From Pelobates cultripes (lineage: Eukaryota > Chordata > Amphibia > Anura > Pelobatidae), in NCBI GenBank assembly GCA_933207985.1, contig OW240916.1, positions 131,259,641 through 131,323,640 of the forward strand: DNA of 64,000 nt, in the 5' to 3' direction. The translations under genes and the position numbers were made by a program. The notes under the pieces are model-generated. The model saw nothing but the letters and a program-made list of their open reading frames with translations. It was not told the DNA's origin and made no database searches. Below are positions 35,303-47,511 of this stretch, one piece after another. The first letter of the stretch is position 1. Every line of letters begins with the position of its first letter.

Positions 35303-36227
35303 TTAGTCCTTTTGGGTATCACGCTGCTGTTTTCTGGGCGAGCCCGCCATGTGCCATTCTGTCGACAGCTGCTGAGGCAATTTGGAGCTTTGTGCAGGAG
35401 AGTCTTGAGATCTGAACAGTCCCCACTCCCGTAGAAGTTTCAGGCCTTCAGCTGGTTCCTCGATGTTGTGATGTTTGTTGTCTTTCCATATCAAGAGCTT
35501 GGTCGGGTATCCCCAACGATATTGTATGTTGTGATTGCGTAGCGTTTTCGTGACAGAGACGAATTCCCGTCTTCTTTCCATAGTGAGCGCCGATCGGAAA
35601 ATACTTGGATGTCTTGGTACGGCTCTGGTAAACGTTGTATTTTGCGTGCTGCGGTCATCAGCGCTTCTTTGGATTTGAAATAGTGAAATCTGACCACCGT
35701 GTCCCTTGGTGTGTCTGTTGTGAAGCGCGGGGGTCTCGGAATACGGTAAGCCCTATCCATGAGCCACCCTTCTTTCTCTGTGGCCGGTGCCAAGGTGGTG
35801 CTTAGGCTTAGTATGTAATCAGGGAGAGCGTCATGTGTGATGCTGTCTGGCATTCCCCGGAATCTTACATTATTTCGCCTTGAGCGATCCTATATGTGCT
35901 CTTCTTGGAGCGTGCGCAGATTTCTTCCGTCCGCACTTCCAGGCGGTCTGTGCGATCACCTATTTCGTTCAGTTCCCGTTTAAATTCTGCAGTCATTTTT
36001 TTCATGTCCGCATTTAAAGTTGTTCTCAGATCTTGAAGCATGGTGAACAGCCTTTTTTCACTAACTGGTGCCTCTGTGTAGGAATATGAGGCTGTGTCAG
36101 TTTCAGTTGACTGGTCTGATGCAGGAGGAAGGCCCATGCTGTCGTCGCCATCTTGTGGAGATTTGCCCTTGTCTTTTCTGGCGGATTTTATTTGATCCGT
36201 CATTTTCATTTGTTTGGAGGGGGCCAT
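35303..36227 (-). pseudogene. LINE element B ORF1, frameshifted
   Basis: Reads in three frames. 35865-36227 has the basic N-terminus and a coiled coil (LRTTLNADMKKMTAEFKREL). 35491-35853 has the RRM-like part with RDTVVRFHYFKSKEALM. 35303-35581 has the C-terminal part with HNIQYRWGYP, matching IRYRWGFP in element A. Shifts lie near 35895 and 35570. L1 ORF1p-type RNA-binding protein by domain order. Confidence 0.8.
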
Positions 36228-36410
36228 GGTGTCGGTACCTGTCAGCGGGTAGTGATTTGCCGAGATTCAGATCGTCTTATCAGCTTTATAAACGCGGTCA
36301 GGTCTGTTGCTGCCGGGAGCTCTCACTCCATGTGACCGTGCGCGCCGGCTGTCAGACACGCCCCACCTGCTTCATGTTTGATCAGGTAAGATTTGTGTCT
36401 GTCCCAAAAC

Positions 36411-36927
36411 AATGGGACTCTAGACTCACCAGAACAACTACAACTTAATGTAGTTGTTCTGTTGTCTTTGGCCTGTTCCTGCAGGCATTTTCATGTAAAC
36501 ATTGCCTTTTCAGAGAAAAGAGTCACTCAGACGGTGACTAGGGGTGCTTCCTGGGTCATGCAGCACTCATGTTCAGCGTCTCCACGCTCTGCATTGAGGC
36601 CCTGAACATTCCCCCTAGAGATGTACTGACCCAATGCACCTCTATGAGGAGATACTGATTATTGCAGAGTGGCGTTTTGACGCACATGCACAATAGCCTC
36701 TCAATGCTTTCCATTGGAAGAACATTGGATTGGCTGAGATCATCAATTCTGATACGCTCAGCCAACGAACTGGAGCCAGTGCTGGCGGACCTGCGTGGTG
36801 CTGGAATAGATATAAGTTTTAACCTTATTTAATAGGAGTAAGAGAGGGCCAGCCATCTAACGTGTTTTTAACACTATAGTGTCAGGTATACACATTTTGT
36901 ATTCCTGACCCTATAGTGATCCTTTAA
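36411..36927 (+). mobile_element. MITE, family 3
   Basis: Left end GGGACTCTAGACTCACCAG followed by a hairpin around AACTACA...TGTAGTT; right end CCTGACCCTATAGTGATCCTTTAA, itself a hairpin with AGTGTCAGG. The same arrangement, reversed, is at 40529-40999. It lies about 35 bp from the 5' end of element B. Confidence 0.65.
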
Positions 36928-37227
36928 ACATGCCGCCCCACAAAGCAAGGGAAAGCCACGAGGTGCACTGGAAAATATGTATTTTTAGCACTATACTTCC
37001 CTCTGGACCCCACTGTCTCGTGCTCCCCAGCAGTTTACATTTTAATAAACCCTTACTGTAATTTTCCAGCGCCAAGGGTGCTCCGCCTCTTCTGACATCA
37101 GATGACGGGAAAGGGCACAAAAATGTGCCATGAGCACATTGGATCCTCCCCATAGAAAAGCATTGCTGTAATGCTTTCCTATCGGGATTTAACAGACGCT
37201 GGATTTCCTCATGCAAAACGTGAGGTT
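36928..37227. repeat. MITE-like interior fragment
   Basis: Contains TAGAAAAGCATTGCTGTAATGC and GACGCTGGATTTCCTCATGC, resembling blocks inside the MITE at 28009-28403. No clear ends. Confidence 0.4.
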
Positions 37228-37311
37228 ACATAGAAACATAGAATGTGACGACAGATAAGAACCATTCGGCCCATCTAGTCTGCTCAATTTTCAAAATACT
37301 ATTTAGTCTGT

Positions 37312-37805
37312 AGAATATTGCATATATATGTTCTATTGATTATTTATGGATGTCTGGATTGACATAAGTAACAGATGGTATCAATAAGTCACAAGGTTTT
37401 CTTGTATGAGAACTCTGGAATGTGGATTGGGGGTCTTGTCCTTATATATGGCAGAGTTATACTCTGACGTCAGTATGGGCACATCTATATAGTAACTGAA
37501 CAAAGGGACAGGAGGTCTCTCTCTCTCTCTCTCTCTCTCTCGGCTCTTGTACAGCTATGTAAACATGTAACTCCCAGCAATTACATCTGCTGTTGAACAT
37601 CCATGATCATGTAACATGCTTTGTTGTTTTATTATGTATCAGTAACTAAAAATAAACCTGAAAAAAACCGTACGTCAGATTGCGTATTAGTACTTTTCAT
37701 TAATATAGACGTATATTAATGTAGCGAGCCTTTGACCCAAGACTATATACAAAAGTCATATATATCAATCAACTGGAAAAAGACAGAAGAAGAAACGAAA
37801 ATGTA
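37312..37805. other. Unclassified insertion inside CR1, with (CT)n
   Basis: Absent from the other CR1 copy at the matching place. Contains a (CT)n run at 37515-37541 and AATAAACCTG near 37650. It might be a solo LTR, but terminal repeats and a TSD are not convincing. Confidence 0.4.
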
Positions 37806-37826
37806 TTACATAGTCCTGGCCTTATC

Positions 37827-38279
37827 TTAAAGGACCACTATAGGCACCCAGACCACTTCAGCTCAACGAAGTGGTCTGGGTGCCAGGTCCAACTAGGATT
37901 AACCCTGCTTGCTGTAAGCATAGCAGTTTCCGAGAAACTGCTATGTTTACATTAGGGTTAATCCAGCCTCTAGTGGCTGTCTCATTGACAGCCGCTAGAG
38001 GCGCTTCCGTGCTTCTCTCTGTGATTTTCAATGCTTTCCTATGGACTGGCTGAATGCGCGCGGCTCTTGCCGCGCATGCGCATTCAGCCAATGACGGCCA
38101 AAGGAGGAGGAGAGTCCCCAGCGCTGAGGGAGCCTGGCGCTGGAGAAAAGTAAGTGTTTAACCCCCTTCCTCTCCCTTCAGTCCGGCAGGAGTGGGACCC
38201 TGAGGGTGGGGGCACCCTCAGGGCATTATAGTGCCAGGGAAACAAGTTTTGTTTTCCTGGCACTACAGTGGTCCTTTAA
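37827..38279 (-). mobile_element. MITE, TTAA-flanked, family 1 (copy c)
   Basis: Ends AAAGGACCACTATAGGCACC and GGCACTACAGTGGTCCTTTAA. Flanks CCTTATC and GTCTAGGATAGCC are contiguous in the CR1 family, so this MITE sits at a TTAA in CR1. Confidence 0.85.
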
Positions 38280-38597
38280 GTCTAGGATAGCCTTATGCAT
38301 ATCCCACGCATGCGTAAACTCATTTACTGTGTTTACCTCTTCTGCTTCAGCTGAAAGGCTATTCCATGTGTCCACCACCCTCTCTATAAAGTAATACTTC
38401 CTGAAATTATTTTTAAATCTTTGCCCCTCTAATTTAGGACTATGTCCTCTTGTTGTGGTGTGTGTTTTTTTTTTTTATTATTATTTTTTTTTTAAATATA
38501 GTCTCCTTTACTGTGTTGATTCCCTTTATGTATTTAAATGTTTCATATCCCCTCTGTCTTGTCTTTCCTCCAAGCTAAACATGTTAAGATCCTTTAA

Positions 38598-38698
38598 ATA
38601 AATCATTCCTGGACACGGAGCGAGAACTTAGAGAAGGAGAGAACCAATGAGAGAGGCTACATGAAACGCATGTGGGAACTATGGATCAATAAGAAGTG
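38598..38698 (+). pseudogene. Short R4-like fragment
   Basis: TCATTCCTGGACACGGAG, GGCTACATGAAACGCATGTG and GGAACTATGGAT match the N-terminal coding block of the R4-like element at 24880-25010, in opposite orientation. About 100 bp only. Confidence 0.6.
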
Positions 38699-40089
38699 TC
38701 TCTAGTAGCTGTCTGCCTTTAACTGAGTTTTTCTGGTTAAAAGATACTCCTCAAGAACAGAGAAGAAAGAAGGAGGTGAGGGGGAAAGTAATCCATCTCA
38801 AGAGGAAACATGGAATTTAAGGCACACTCTGGGCCAGCAATTTTACTACAGAATTTAACCATCTTAGTACAGATACACCACATATGGCAATAAGATTTTG
38901 CAATGTAATATCTTTATATTTCAGTATATATTTACATTTTATCACAGGATTTAAATTTATCGCCATTAATTGATCATTTGCTGATAAATAATGTGCTTAT
39001 AAATTAAACCATTGGTATAAAGGTACACTGGTGATAAATCATCTTTTCAGCATTACTTTGTAATTACATGTACTCCATTCCCTACTTTTTTACTTTGATT
39101 ACCCAATGGTGTCCTTTGTTCACATTATTAAAGTAATCAGTAACCGTAGAACTAAATTAGAGCGTTGGCTTTATTAACCGGTCTGAATAAAACTGAAACT
39201 AGATTGGGGTTCGGCTGAGGTAGAGGAGTTTACAATTTCGTAGATTGTGCGTGTAGTAAGTCACCAAATATTTACAGAATTTACTAATCTGTCAGGCAGG
39301 TTTGAGGAAGATAGACTCTATGCATGTCTATAGTTTGTACCCAGGGTAGAGTCTTAAATGCTCAGAACCACAGCAGATCGTGTTAAACGTGTCAAGACCA
39401 AAATAAGATATGTGGAGATTTAGTGGTATAAATATATATGACAAATTCTGCATTCAACCTAAATGTAGTGTAAAAAGCTTGCTCTGCGTATTTTAAAAAA
39501 ACAAAACAAAACTCTTTACAATAACCCAGGAGCACTCACAGGACCTTCATGTGGAAAATCCCCCAACAATTTAATGTGAAAAAAATATATATACACAGCA
39601 CTTAACATAATATGCTGCCAAAAAGTCCCAAAACCGCTGCAAAAATTTTCCAGAATGGCTCCAAAACTCTATGCAAAAAAACGTTCCAACACCTCCACAC
39701 TCGATGCCACGTGCTACCTACAGGCTCCAGCCTGGACGAGGAGAGGGAGGGGGGCGCTATGAACCTCCCAGGTGCAATGCATCCTGGGGAAACGTGCTTC
39801 GTATTGCAAATAAATTTGTAAACCGTGGCATTTTCAATGGATTTTCATTTGTAAACCGAAAATAATGTTTATCGAGGTACCACTGTATAAAGAAAAGATG
39901 TTTTGTCCATCAACTAGCATATCTGTCAATTAACATATATTTTTTTACGGACACTTGCTAGTAATTTAACTAGCACTATGTATATAGGACATTTTATGCT
40001 TTCTAACAGGCTGCCTCGTTTTCATCCCATGTTCACGTTAACAAAAACATGCCACATATTACTGTTGGTACAGCTTCCTATTGACTCTC
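38699..40089. other. Unassigned DNA; possible DNA-transposon end near 39885
   Basis: No gene supported. Around 39860-39890 the sequence ends GTTTATCGAGGTACCACTGTA, which resembles the terminus of a family of small DNA transposons; no partner end was found. Confidence 0.4.
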
Positions 40090-40160
40090 TTACAGGAACA
40101 CTTTAAGCACCATAATCACTTCATCACTGAAGTGATTATGGTGCTTGGAGACCATGTTGT
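40090..40160 (+). repeat. MITE terminal hairpin
   Basis: AGGAACACTTTAAGCACCAT followed by a hairpin ATAATCACTTCA/TGAAGTGATTAT. Resembles the end at 63258 and the fragment near 4768. No second end recognised. Confidence 0.45.
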
Positions 40161-40528
40161 GGAAGGGAAAGAGCTGCAGTGATAGTCTGAGAGTGTCAGC
40201 TCAGTTAAGGCTCTGAGCCTATTACTGGTTACCCATATTGAGAGCTAGTTAAAAAGAATATATGTAAGATTACTCCCAACAGGCAGCCAGTGGTACACTG
40301 AGAGCATCAGCACTAAGGAAAGGTAGTGTGTCATGTGCCTCGCGAAAGTACGTCTGTGTTAAACTGGTAAAACAATGAAAGTTAAGATAATGCCCAGGTA
40401 CTCCAGCTGCTCAGATTGAAAAGCAGTCATTTTCAATAATTTTACCATGTGCAATAATTCTTAATTACTCTTAAAGCTTTTTCACAAGTTTTACATCCTT
40501 TTAATACTGATATTGAGGACAGAAATTC

Positions 40529-40999
40529 ATAAGGGAACAATATAGTGTCAGGAATACAAAAATGTATTCCTAACACTATAATTGTAAAAACCCATTATAG
40601 TTATAGCTCTCTGGCCCACCTTGGCTCCTGTTAAAGACCTTACCTTATTTCCAGTGCTGTGGGGGCCTCGTCACCATTGGCTCCACTCCGATCCATCTCC
40701 TTGGCTGATATCGAATTTGATTACCTCAGCCAATCCTATCTCCCATATGAAAGCATTTGAGAGGCTTTTGCACATGCAACACAGTGCTGCGCCAATCAGA
40801 TTCTCCTCTTAAAAAAGTATTGCACCTCTATCGTGAGCAGAGCATAGAGACACTGAACGTCAATGTTGCACACTGTGCAGCAGTGACACATGAAGCACCT
40901 CTAGTGGTTGCATGAGTGACTGCACCTAGAAGTGTTCTTGGGCAGTAATGTTTACATTAAAAAACGATAATTGTTCTGGTGACTATAGTGTCCCTTTAA
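40529..40999 (-). mobile_element. MITE, family 3 (reverse copy)
   Basis: Left end GGGAACAATATAGTGTCAGG with the hairpin ATACA...TGTAT; right end CTGGTGACTATAGTGTCCCTTTAA. The left TTAA has decayed to ATAA. Confidence 0.65.
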
Positions 41000-41642
41000 A
41001 TGAGCAAGCTAAATCTGTTCTAGGTTTTAGGAAATATTTCATTATGAATAATCCTACATTTTCACTTGCGTTAAACATTTAACATAAAATTTGTCATATT
41101 CAGTACGCAAGAGTTGTCAAATCATTATACCACCCGCTGGCTAAGAGCACATTGCCTAATGTTTGACCCAAGTTTGACTATTATTTTAAGGAGGTTGACC
41201 TTTGAAATCACATGTGGACCAGACATTACTAAGTTACAGTGGGTGAAACCAGGTCATTTCCGAGGCCATAATGTCATGCTGAAAAAGTATATTGTACTCT
41301 TATGCATCTTAAATATTTTGGATTTGTGTAAAGTTTAAAACTATAAAGACTACCAAATGTCGACTCTGACTACTTGTATCTCATTATTTTACATTTATCA
41401 ACTAAATAGGGGACGTCACATTTAGCAGTACTAACCTGCAACATAAGAGTTACTAGAGATATATTGTATTGTCGCATGAAACTTGATTTTCCTTTATATC
41501 TTTCTCATACACAGTTATTGAATGTAAATTGTTCCAGTTACTAATTTTAACTATGCAGGGACCTGTAATTTCCTTGCACCGTTTTCTTGTGAATAGTTCT
41601 GCATTTGTCAGATTTGGGGACCTGCATGTCCTGCTTTAACTC
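41000..41642. other. Unassigned DNA
   Basis: No gene or repeat boundary seen. The 74-codon open frame at 41114-41338 shows no recognisable motif. Confidence 0.5.
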
Positions 41643-44600
41643 CTTTTTTTTTTTTTTTAAAATTCTTTTTCATTACACATGTGATCACAATATTAATGGC
41701 AGACGCCACAACAGCGTATGTGTACATATTTAAACAGTAGCATCAACTGTAGCGCATTCTTGTTTGTGGTTACATGCTCAATTTTTAACCAATGGTCTTT
41801 ACAATTGCAACTGATACATGTCTACAGTTCAGGTGTATCAAGGCTGAAGCAATTAGCCCTATATGCTGGCTTAAGTTTCACTTTTAAGGCATGAAGGGGA
41901 TTATGCCATGTTCTACATTCTGGCAGCATCATATTTAAAGAGCTAGAATTTACACAGTTATATCGTTAGTATAATGGTGAGATACATTTAGAAGGAATTG
42001 TTCAACCCGAACGGTCTGTACCAGCGCAGACATCGTGTTCACGTCTTATTGTACCCTATGACTGTCCTGTTAGACAGCATGTCAACAGCAAGTAATCCTA
42101 ATTCTATAACCGGGGACTGGTAGGTCCCAACTTCTTAGCCAGGTCTGTGGCTTGCTTATTGCTGCGTCTGGGGAAGGGTGGGGGGGGGAATATGAGGGTT
42201 GGGGAGGTGAAGGAGGGGGGGTGTATGCGTTGCCACTGGGCAGTCTTGGAGACGGCCCTGAGCAATTCGAGTTCTCATGATGTTGTGGTATTGTCTATGT
42301 ATTTGGACCAGGGTTCCCATGCGGAGGCATAGTGGGCGTATTTATCATTCATAGAGGCTGTCAGTTCCTCCATTATTCGAATAGACTCGACTTTCTGGAG
42401 CCATTCCCTCACCGATGGTGCCTTAGAGGCCTTCCAATGCACTGGAATGAGGAGGTTGGCCGCCGTGAGCAGGTGGGTCGTTAGGACCCTCTGTGGTTTG
42501 GCGATGGGGTCTGAAAATAATAGGAAGAGCATTGTCTCCGGCTTGAGTGGTATGTTCCCCCCTGTTACAGTGTTAATTATCTCCCTCACTCTCTTCCAGT
42601 AGAGTTGTATGGTTGGGCAGTGCCACCAAATGTGAGCTGTTGTTCCTCCCAATTGCCCGCATCTCCAGCATGTATCTGGCATGTGCGGGAAGATACGTTG
42701 TAATTTAGTGGGCGAGTAATGCCACCTCGAGATTTTCTTGTATGTGCTTTCCTGGATAGCAGTGCTGACGGAAGATCTCTGTATGCCCTGAAAGATGGTA
42801 CCCCAGCCCCCCTGGGTAATGTTAGTAGAGAGTTCCCTATTCCATGCTTGTGTGTAATGTGGCATTTGTCCCTTAAGCTCCCCTTGAATCATCTTATAGA
42901 AAATCGATAGGTGTTTGCTTTTGAGGGATTGGGATGTACAATATAATTCATATGTTGTGAACGTCCGGGAGCCAGCTAGAAGTGATCGTGTGGATCGTAT
43001 GTAGTGTGTCAATTGCGCATATTTGAAGATCTGCAGTGTCGTGGGTCGTTCTGGTCCCATTAGGGATTCGAGCGGTTTGACTGAGCCGCCCTCTAAAACT
43101 GTATGGAGTCTCAGATAGGGCGTCTCCTGGGGTAGTTTTAAGAAGTCACAGGAGTGGTGCGGCAGCCCGGGTTGGAACTGTAGGTTTCCTGTTAGAGGGG
43201 GGATGGGTGAGGGGATATTGAAGTCCCCTGTCTCAGGAGCTTCCAGGCTCGGAGTGTGGGTGTAATGGTGGGGTGACGGGATTGGTGTGGGGATAGGGAT
43301 GTAGATCCTGTGTTTTGCCATGGGATCCCTTGGAGCGGGGTTGTGAAAAAGGTTTTCTCCAGTTGCACCCATTGTAGTTGCGGGCGTGGGTTGGCCCATT
43401 CATATATCCTTGTGAGGATGGTCGCTTTGTGATATAGCTCTATGTGTGGCATCCCCAGTCCGCCTTGGCTTTTAGGTTTTGTGAGTGTAGCGAAAGCTAT
43501 TCTGGGATGTTTGTTTGCCCATATAAATTTGGTGAAGAGGTTCTTGATCTTTTGGAAGAATGATTTGGGGATGTGGACTGGTAGTGTTTGTAGAAGGTAT
43601 AACAGTCTTGGGAGCGTGTTCATTTTTAGGATGTTGATGCGGCACAGCCATCCAAAGTGGGGCTTGTGCCATTTGGTCAAATCTATTTCTATTTGTTGGA
43701 GGAGTGGGAGAAAGTTGATGTTGTATGTGGTGGCGAGGTTATGCGGTAGGTGTACACCCAGGTATTTGATGTTTGCTGCAGCCCACGAGAAGGGGTATTT
43801 CTCCTTTAGTGTGGTTTGCAGTGGTTGGGTGATTTTCAAGGGCAGGATCTCGCTCTTGGTAAAGTTAACTTGGAAGTTGGATATCTTATTATATGTGGCT
43901 ATCTCTTCTAAGAGTGGCTGCATGGATGTGCTTGGGTTGGTTATTGTAAAGAGTAGATCATCAGCGAACGCTGAGAACTTGTATTCCTGGTGTCCCACCC
44001 GGAAGCCTGTGATATCTTTGTTATCCCTAATCCCCTGAAGGAATGGCTCCATCGTAAGGATGAAGAGGAGAGGGGATAGGGGGCACCCCTGTCTCGTGCC
44101 GTTCCTTATATGCACTGGGTTTGACAGTTGTCCGTTAATTTTAAGCTTGGCCGTGGGGGTGGAATATATAGCCCCAAGCCATTTGTCCCAATTTGGCCCA
44201 AAGCCCATAGCTTGCAATGTGGCTCTAAGAAGGGACCAGTCTACTCGGTCGAATGCTTTTTCGGCATCGACCGAGAGCAGGAGGCTGGGTAGGTTGTGAG
44301 AATGAGACAGATGGATGAGGTTGAGAAGTTTTGTCGTGTTGTGCTTTGCTTCCCGTCCTGGGACAAAGCCCGCTTGGTCTGTGTGTATAAGGTTGGATAG
44401 TAGGGGCGTAATCGATTTGCCAGAATTTTAGTGAAAATTTTTAGGTCCACATTGATCAGTGATATTGGGCGATAACTTCCACAGTTGGTGGGGTCTTTTC
44501 CTGGCTTTGGCAATAGAGTAATATGGGCCTCTAGAGCGGGGGTCTGTAGGGCTGGGGTGTCGGTGAGGAAATTAAAAGCGTCTAGAAAGGGATCTGCCAG

Positions 44601-45866
44601 TATGTCTCTGAATGTTTTGAAGTATTTGGCCGTGTAACCGTCTGGGCCCGGGCTTTTCCGCAGGGGCAAAGAGCCCACTACTTTAAGGAATTTGTCTCTC
44701 GTCAAGGGGCTGTCTAGGGATTGCAGTGCTCCACTGGGGATTTTTTTATGCACCCTGGGAGTCAGGAAGCGTTCAATGTCTGTTGCCAGCGGGGGGGAGC
44801 TCCTGAGGTTGTATAGTTCTGAGTAGAACTTGTGGAAGGCTTCCATTATATCTGTAGGGTTCGTGATATGCCCTTTTCTGAGTGTTTAACCTTTGCTATG
44901 AAAGTTGTTTGTCTGCTTTGTTTTAATGCAGAGGCCAGGAGGCGACCGCATTTGCCTCCGGAGTAGAAGTAGGAATGTTTAGTGCGTAATAGTGTGCGTT
45001 GGACCTGTGTGTTTAATATTTGTTGTAGCTCTGTGCGCTTTGCGAGCAACACCTTATATGTCCGGAAGGCGTCCTTTCTGTGGTGGGCCGCCTCCAGAGC
45101 CCGTATGTCTTTTGTGAGGGATGCAATTTTATTGTCTCTCCCTTTTTTCTGTGTGGAGGCTATGGCTATGAGCTGTCCCCGAAGCACACACTTATGTGCT
45201 TCCCATGTTATTGGGGGGGAGGTTTGCTGGGAGGAGTTCTCTGTGAAGTACTGTTGAATGGAAGTGTGTATTTTTTCAGTCACTGATTTGTCATTTAGTA
45301 GCAAGTCGTTTAATTTCCATTGGTAAGTTTTTAGGGGAAGGGAGGGTATATGAACGGCAAGAGACAGGGGCGCATGGTCTGACCATGTGATAGGGCCGTA
45401 GGAGCATGCTGTCACTAAATGCAATAACCGCTGAGGTAGGAAGAACATATCTAGCCTGGAGTAGGTACGAGTTGCATGTGAATAGTATGAGTAGTCTTTT
45501 CTATTGGGGTGGCTTACTCTCCAGCATTCATATAGTTGGGAGTTGTCTAAGAGGCGGGAGAAGCGCTTGCGAATTGAGTCATCTCTGTTAGGAGTTGCCG
45601 ATGTGGTGTCTAGAGCCGAGTCTAGAGACAGGTTACAGTCACCCCCCATGATGAGTATGCCCTCTGCAAAGGTCTCTATCCAACGTAGGCATTTTTTGAG
45701 GGTCTTGCATTGGCCCGTGTTGGGTAGGTACATGTTTACAAAGGTAATTTTGTTTTGTCCCATGGTCCCCCTTACAAGCAGTATCCTCCCTGAGTCGTCT
45801 GTTTTCTGGTCTATGAGTGTAAAAGGTACCTGCGCGGAGGTTAACTCTTTCTTGATGTTAGTGCGT
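41643..45866 (-). mobile_element. L1/Tx1-type LINE, element C, 5'-truncated
   Basis: The T-run at 41643-41658 is the poly(A) tail on the minus strand. ORF2 homology runs to about 45866, where the endonuclease domain is cut off and an unrelated hairpin begins. ORF1 and the 5' end are missing. No convincing TSD was found. Confidence 0.8.
42275..45866 (-). pseudogene. LINE element C ORF2, truncated and frameshifted
   Basis: Most similar to element A (shared NGTRQGCPLSPLLFIL, FADDLLFTI and a CWRC...H...C knuckle). Four overlapping open blocks: 44846-45763 (endonuclease, MGGDCN, WSDHAPL), 44241-44846 ([30 protein letters not shown]), 43192-44217 (RT catalytic core) and 42275-43399 (C-terminal domain). 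Frames change near 44870, 44390, 44240 and 43250. The beginning of the endonuclease is missing. Confidence 0.87.
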
Positions 45867-45918
45867 GCTATGCTGTCCTATAAAAGAAGGATTCTAATGT
45901 GATTAGGGCAGCATAGCG
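45867..45918. repeat. Hairpin at the 5' junction of element C
   Basis: GCTATGCTGTCCT (45867-45879) and AGGGCAGCATAGC (45905-45917) are inverted with one mismatch. It starts where element C's coding homology stops, so it belongs to the flank. Confidence 0.6.
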
Positions 45919-46669
45919 CTCCCGAACGATCATGCTTTCTCTCCAGCATGTATACTTAACCTTCTCACTGGATTCCGATCAGGGGATTGCCTGACAAACA
46001 AGGCAGTCCCCTTGCAGCCAGTTATGTGATCATGTTTACATGACTTGGATAACTGTGTTTGACAGATTGACTGCAGGGGGCTGCCTCAGTTGTTAGGCAG
46101 ATCCCCCAACATAAAGCTAATAAAATTATGTAAAAAGGCAAAAAAAAAAAAAAAAGCATTATAAATGAATGAAAAATATAAAAATAATAAAATAAATATA
46201 AATCTTATTTTTTTTAGCCTTGTCACCTTTAACACAATCTTTTGTTGTTCTGATAAATAGTATATAATTTATTTATTTTTATATAACCACCCATGTAGCA
46301 CAAGTAAAGTAAACTGCCAAATTAGCACATGCTGCTCTGTCTGCCTCATCCCTAGATTTGCTTTCTGGTGCCACATTATCTGTCTCTACCCCTGGAACTG
46401 TAATTTTTCTGTGTTCACCCACTCCTTTTTGTGGATCTGTGCAACCCCCTCACTCAGTTATGTTCCTAATTACTCCTTGTATGTCTCTCATAAACCTCCT
46501 CTACCCTATTTTCTTTTCTCCTAACCAGCCTTACTCCCTTGTGTGTCTCTTAACCCCCCTTACCACACCTACCAATATTGCACCATGGACGAGAGAGACC
46601 ATGGTAGGGCTGCATATACCTTTTCTAGATATATATCTGGAGCTCAGAGTGATGTCTAGAGAGGCAGAA
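45919..46669. other. Unassigned DNA
   Basis: Contains an A-run at 46140-46155 and AT-rich sequence. No gene recognised. Confidence 0.5.
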
Positions 46670-47241
46670 ATAAGTCAATCACGGCCTATTGTCACCAAAA
46701 CAACTTTAGCTTAATGAAACTGTTTTGGTGTATAGAACATGCCCCTGCAGCCTCACTGCTCAATTCTCTGCCATTTAGGAGTTAAATCACTTTGTTTATG
46801 AACTCTAGTCACACCTCCCTGCATGTGACTTGCACAGCCTTCCTAAACACTTCCTGTAAAGAGTCATCTAAAGTTTATCCTTCCTTTATTGCAAGTTCTG
46901 TTTAATTAGGATTTTCTTATCCCCTGCTATGTTAATTGCTTGATCGACCCTGCAAGAGCCGCCTGTATTTGATTAAAGTTCAATTTAAAGAGCAGAAGAA
47001 AAAAAATGTTCAAGGTAAATTACATCTGATTTGAAAGTGAAAACTTTTTTTTTTTTTTTTTTCATGCAGGCTGTGTCAATCATAGCCAGGGGAGGTGTGG
47101 CAAGGGCTGCATAAACCGAAACAAAGTGATTTAACTCCTAAATGGCAGTGACTTGAGCAGTAAAATCTGAGAGGCATGATCTATACACTAAAACTGCTTC
47201 ATTAAGCTAAAGTTGTTTAGGTAACTATAGTGTTCCTTTAA
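46670..47241 (+). mobile_element. MITE, family 2
   Basis: Long inverted ends: GTCACCAAAACAACTTTAGC at the left and the mirrored GCTAAAGTTGTTTAGGTAAC before CTATAGTGTTCCTTTAA. The interior contains GCATGTGACTTGCACAGCC and a T-run. The left TTAA is no longer intact. Confidence 0.75.
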
Positions 47242-47511
47242 TGTCATATGCCCATCCTCACCCACTGAAAACTATTTAGAGCAGGCCGCAGAACATGCAA
47301 ATCCTCACCTTATACCTCTCTTACTTAACCATAATACAATTAGTGTGTGCTGTCCAGCCACAACCTCCTTAGTTCACTACTGCAGTTTGGTCAATACATT
47401 CTGGAATTATGCACAACATATAGACACTGTAATAGCCTAGAAGAGTATGGAGGCCTTGAATCTTCCCTTCGAGAGTGGAGTCCCACCCGCCACAATTTTT
47501 AGACCAAGTGA

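Larger units (their letters stand above)
30148..36364 (-). mobile_element. L1/Tx1-type LINE, element B, full length but decayed
   Basis: Flanked by ACCTGCTTCAT at 30137-30147 and 36365-36375. On the minus strand it begins GGGGCGTGTCTGACAGC, parallel to element A's GGGGCG start, and ends in an A-rich tail. Order: leader about 137 nt, ORF1, 0.7-kb spacer, ORF2, and about 590 nt of AT-rich 3' UTR with AATAAT repeats. Both ORFs have frameshifts, so it is older than element A. Confidence 0.85.
37228..38597 (-). pseudogene. CR1-like LINE 3' fragment with insertions
   Basis: 37228-37311 is the reverse complement of the 3' end of the 48398-49010 copy, including the terminal CATAGAAACATAGAATG, a CR1-type 3' repeat. 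38280-38597 matches the coding part. The region between holds an unclassified insert of about 490 bp (37312-37805) and a MITE (37827-38279). The coding portion is broken. Confidence 0.7.

Noticed and set aside
41620..45885. TGTCCT at both sides of element C as a TSD
   Set aside because: Only 6 bp, and the left copy is not adjacent to the poly(A) tail.
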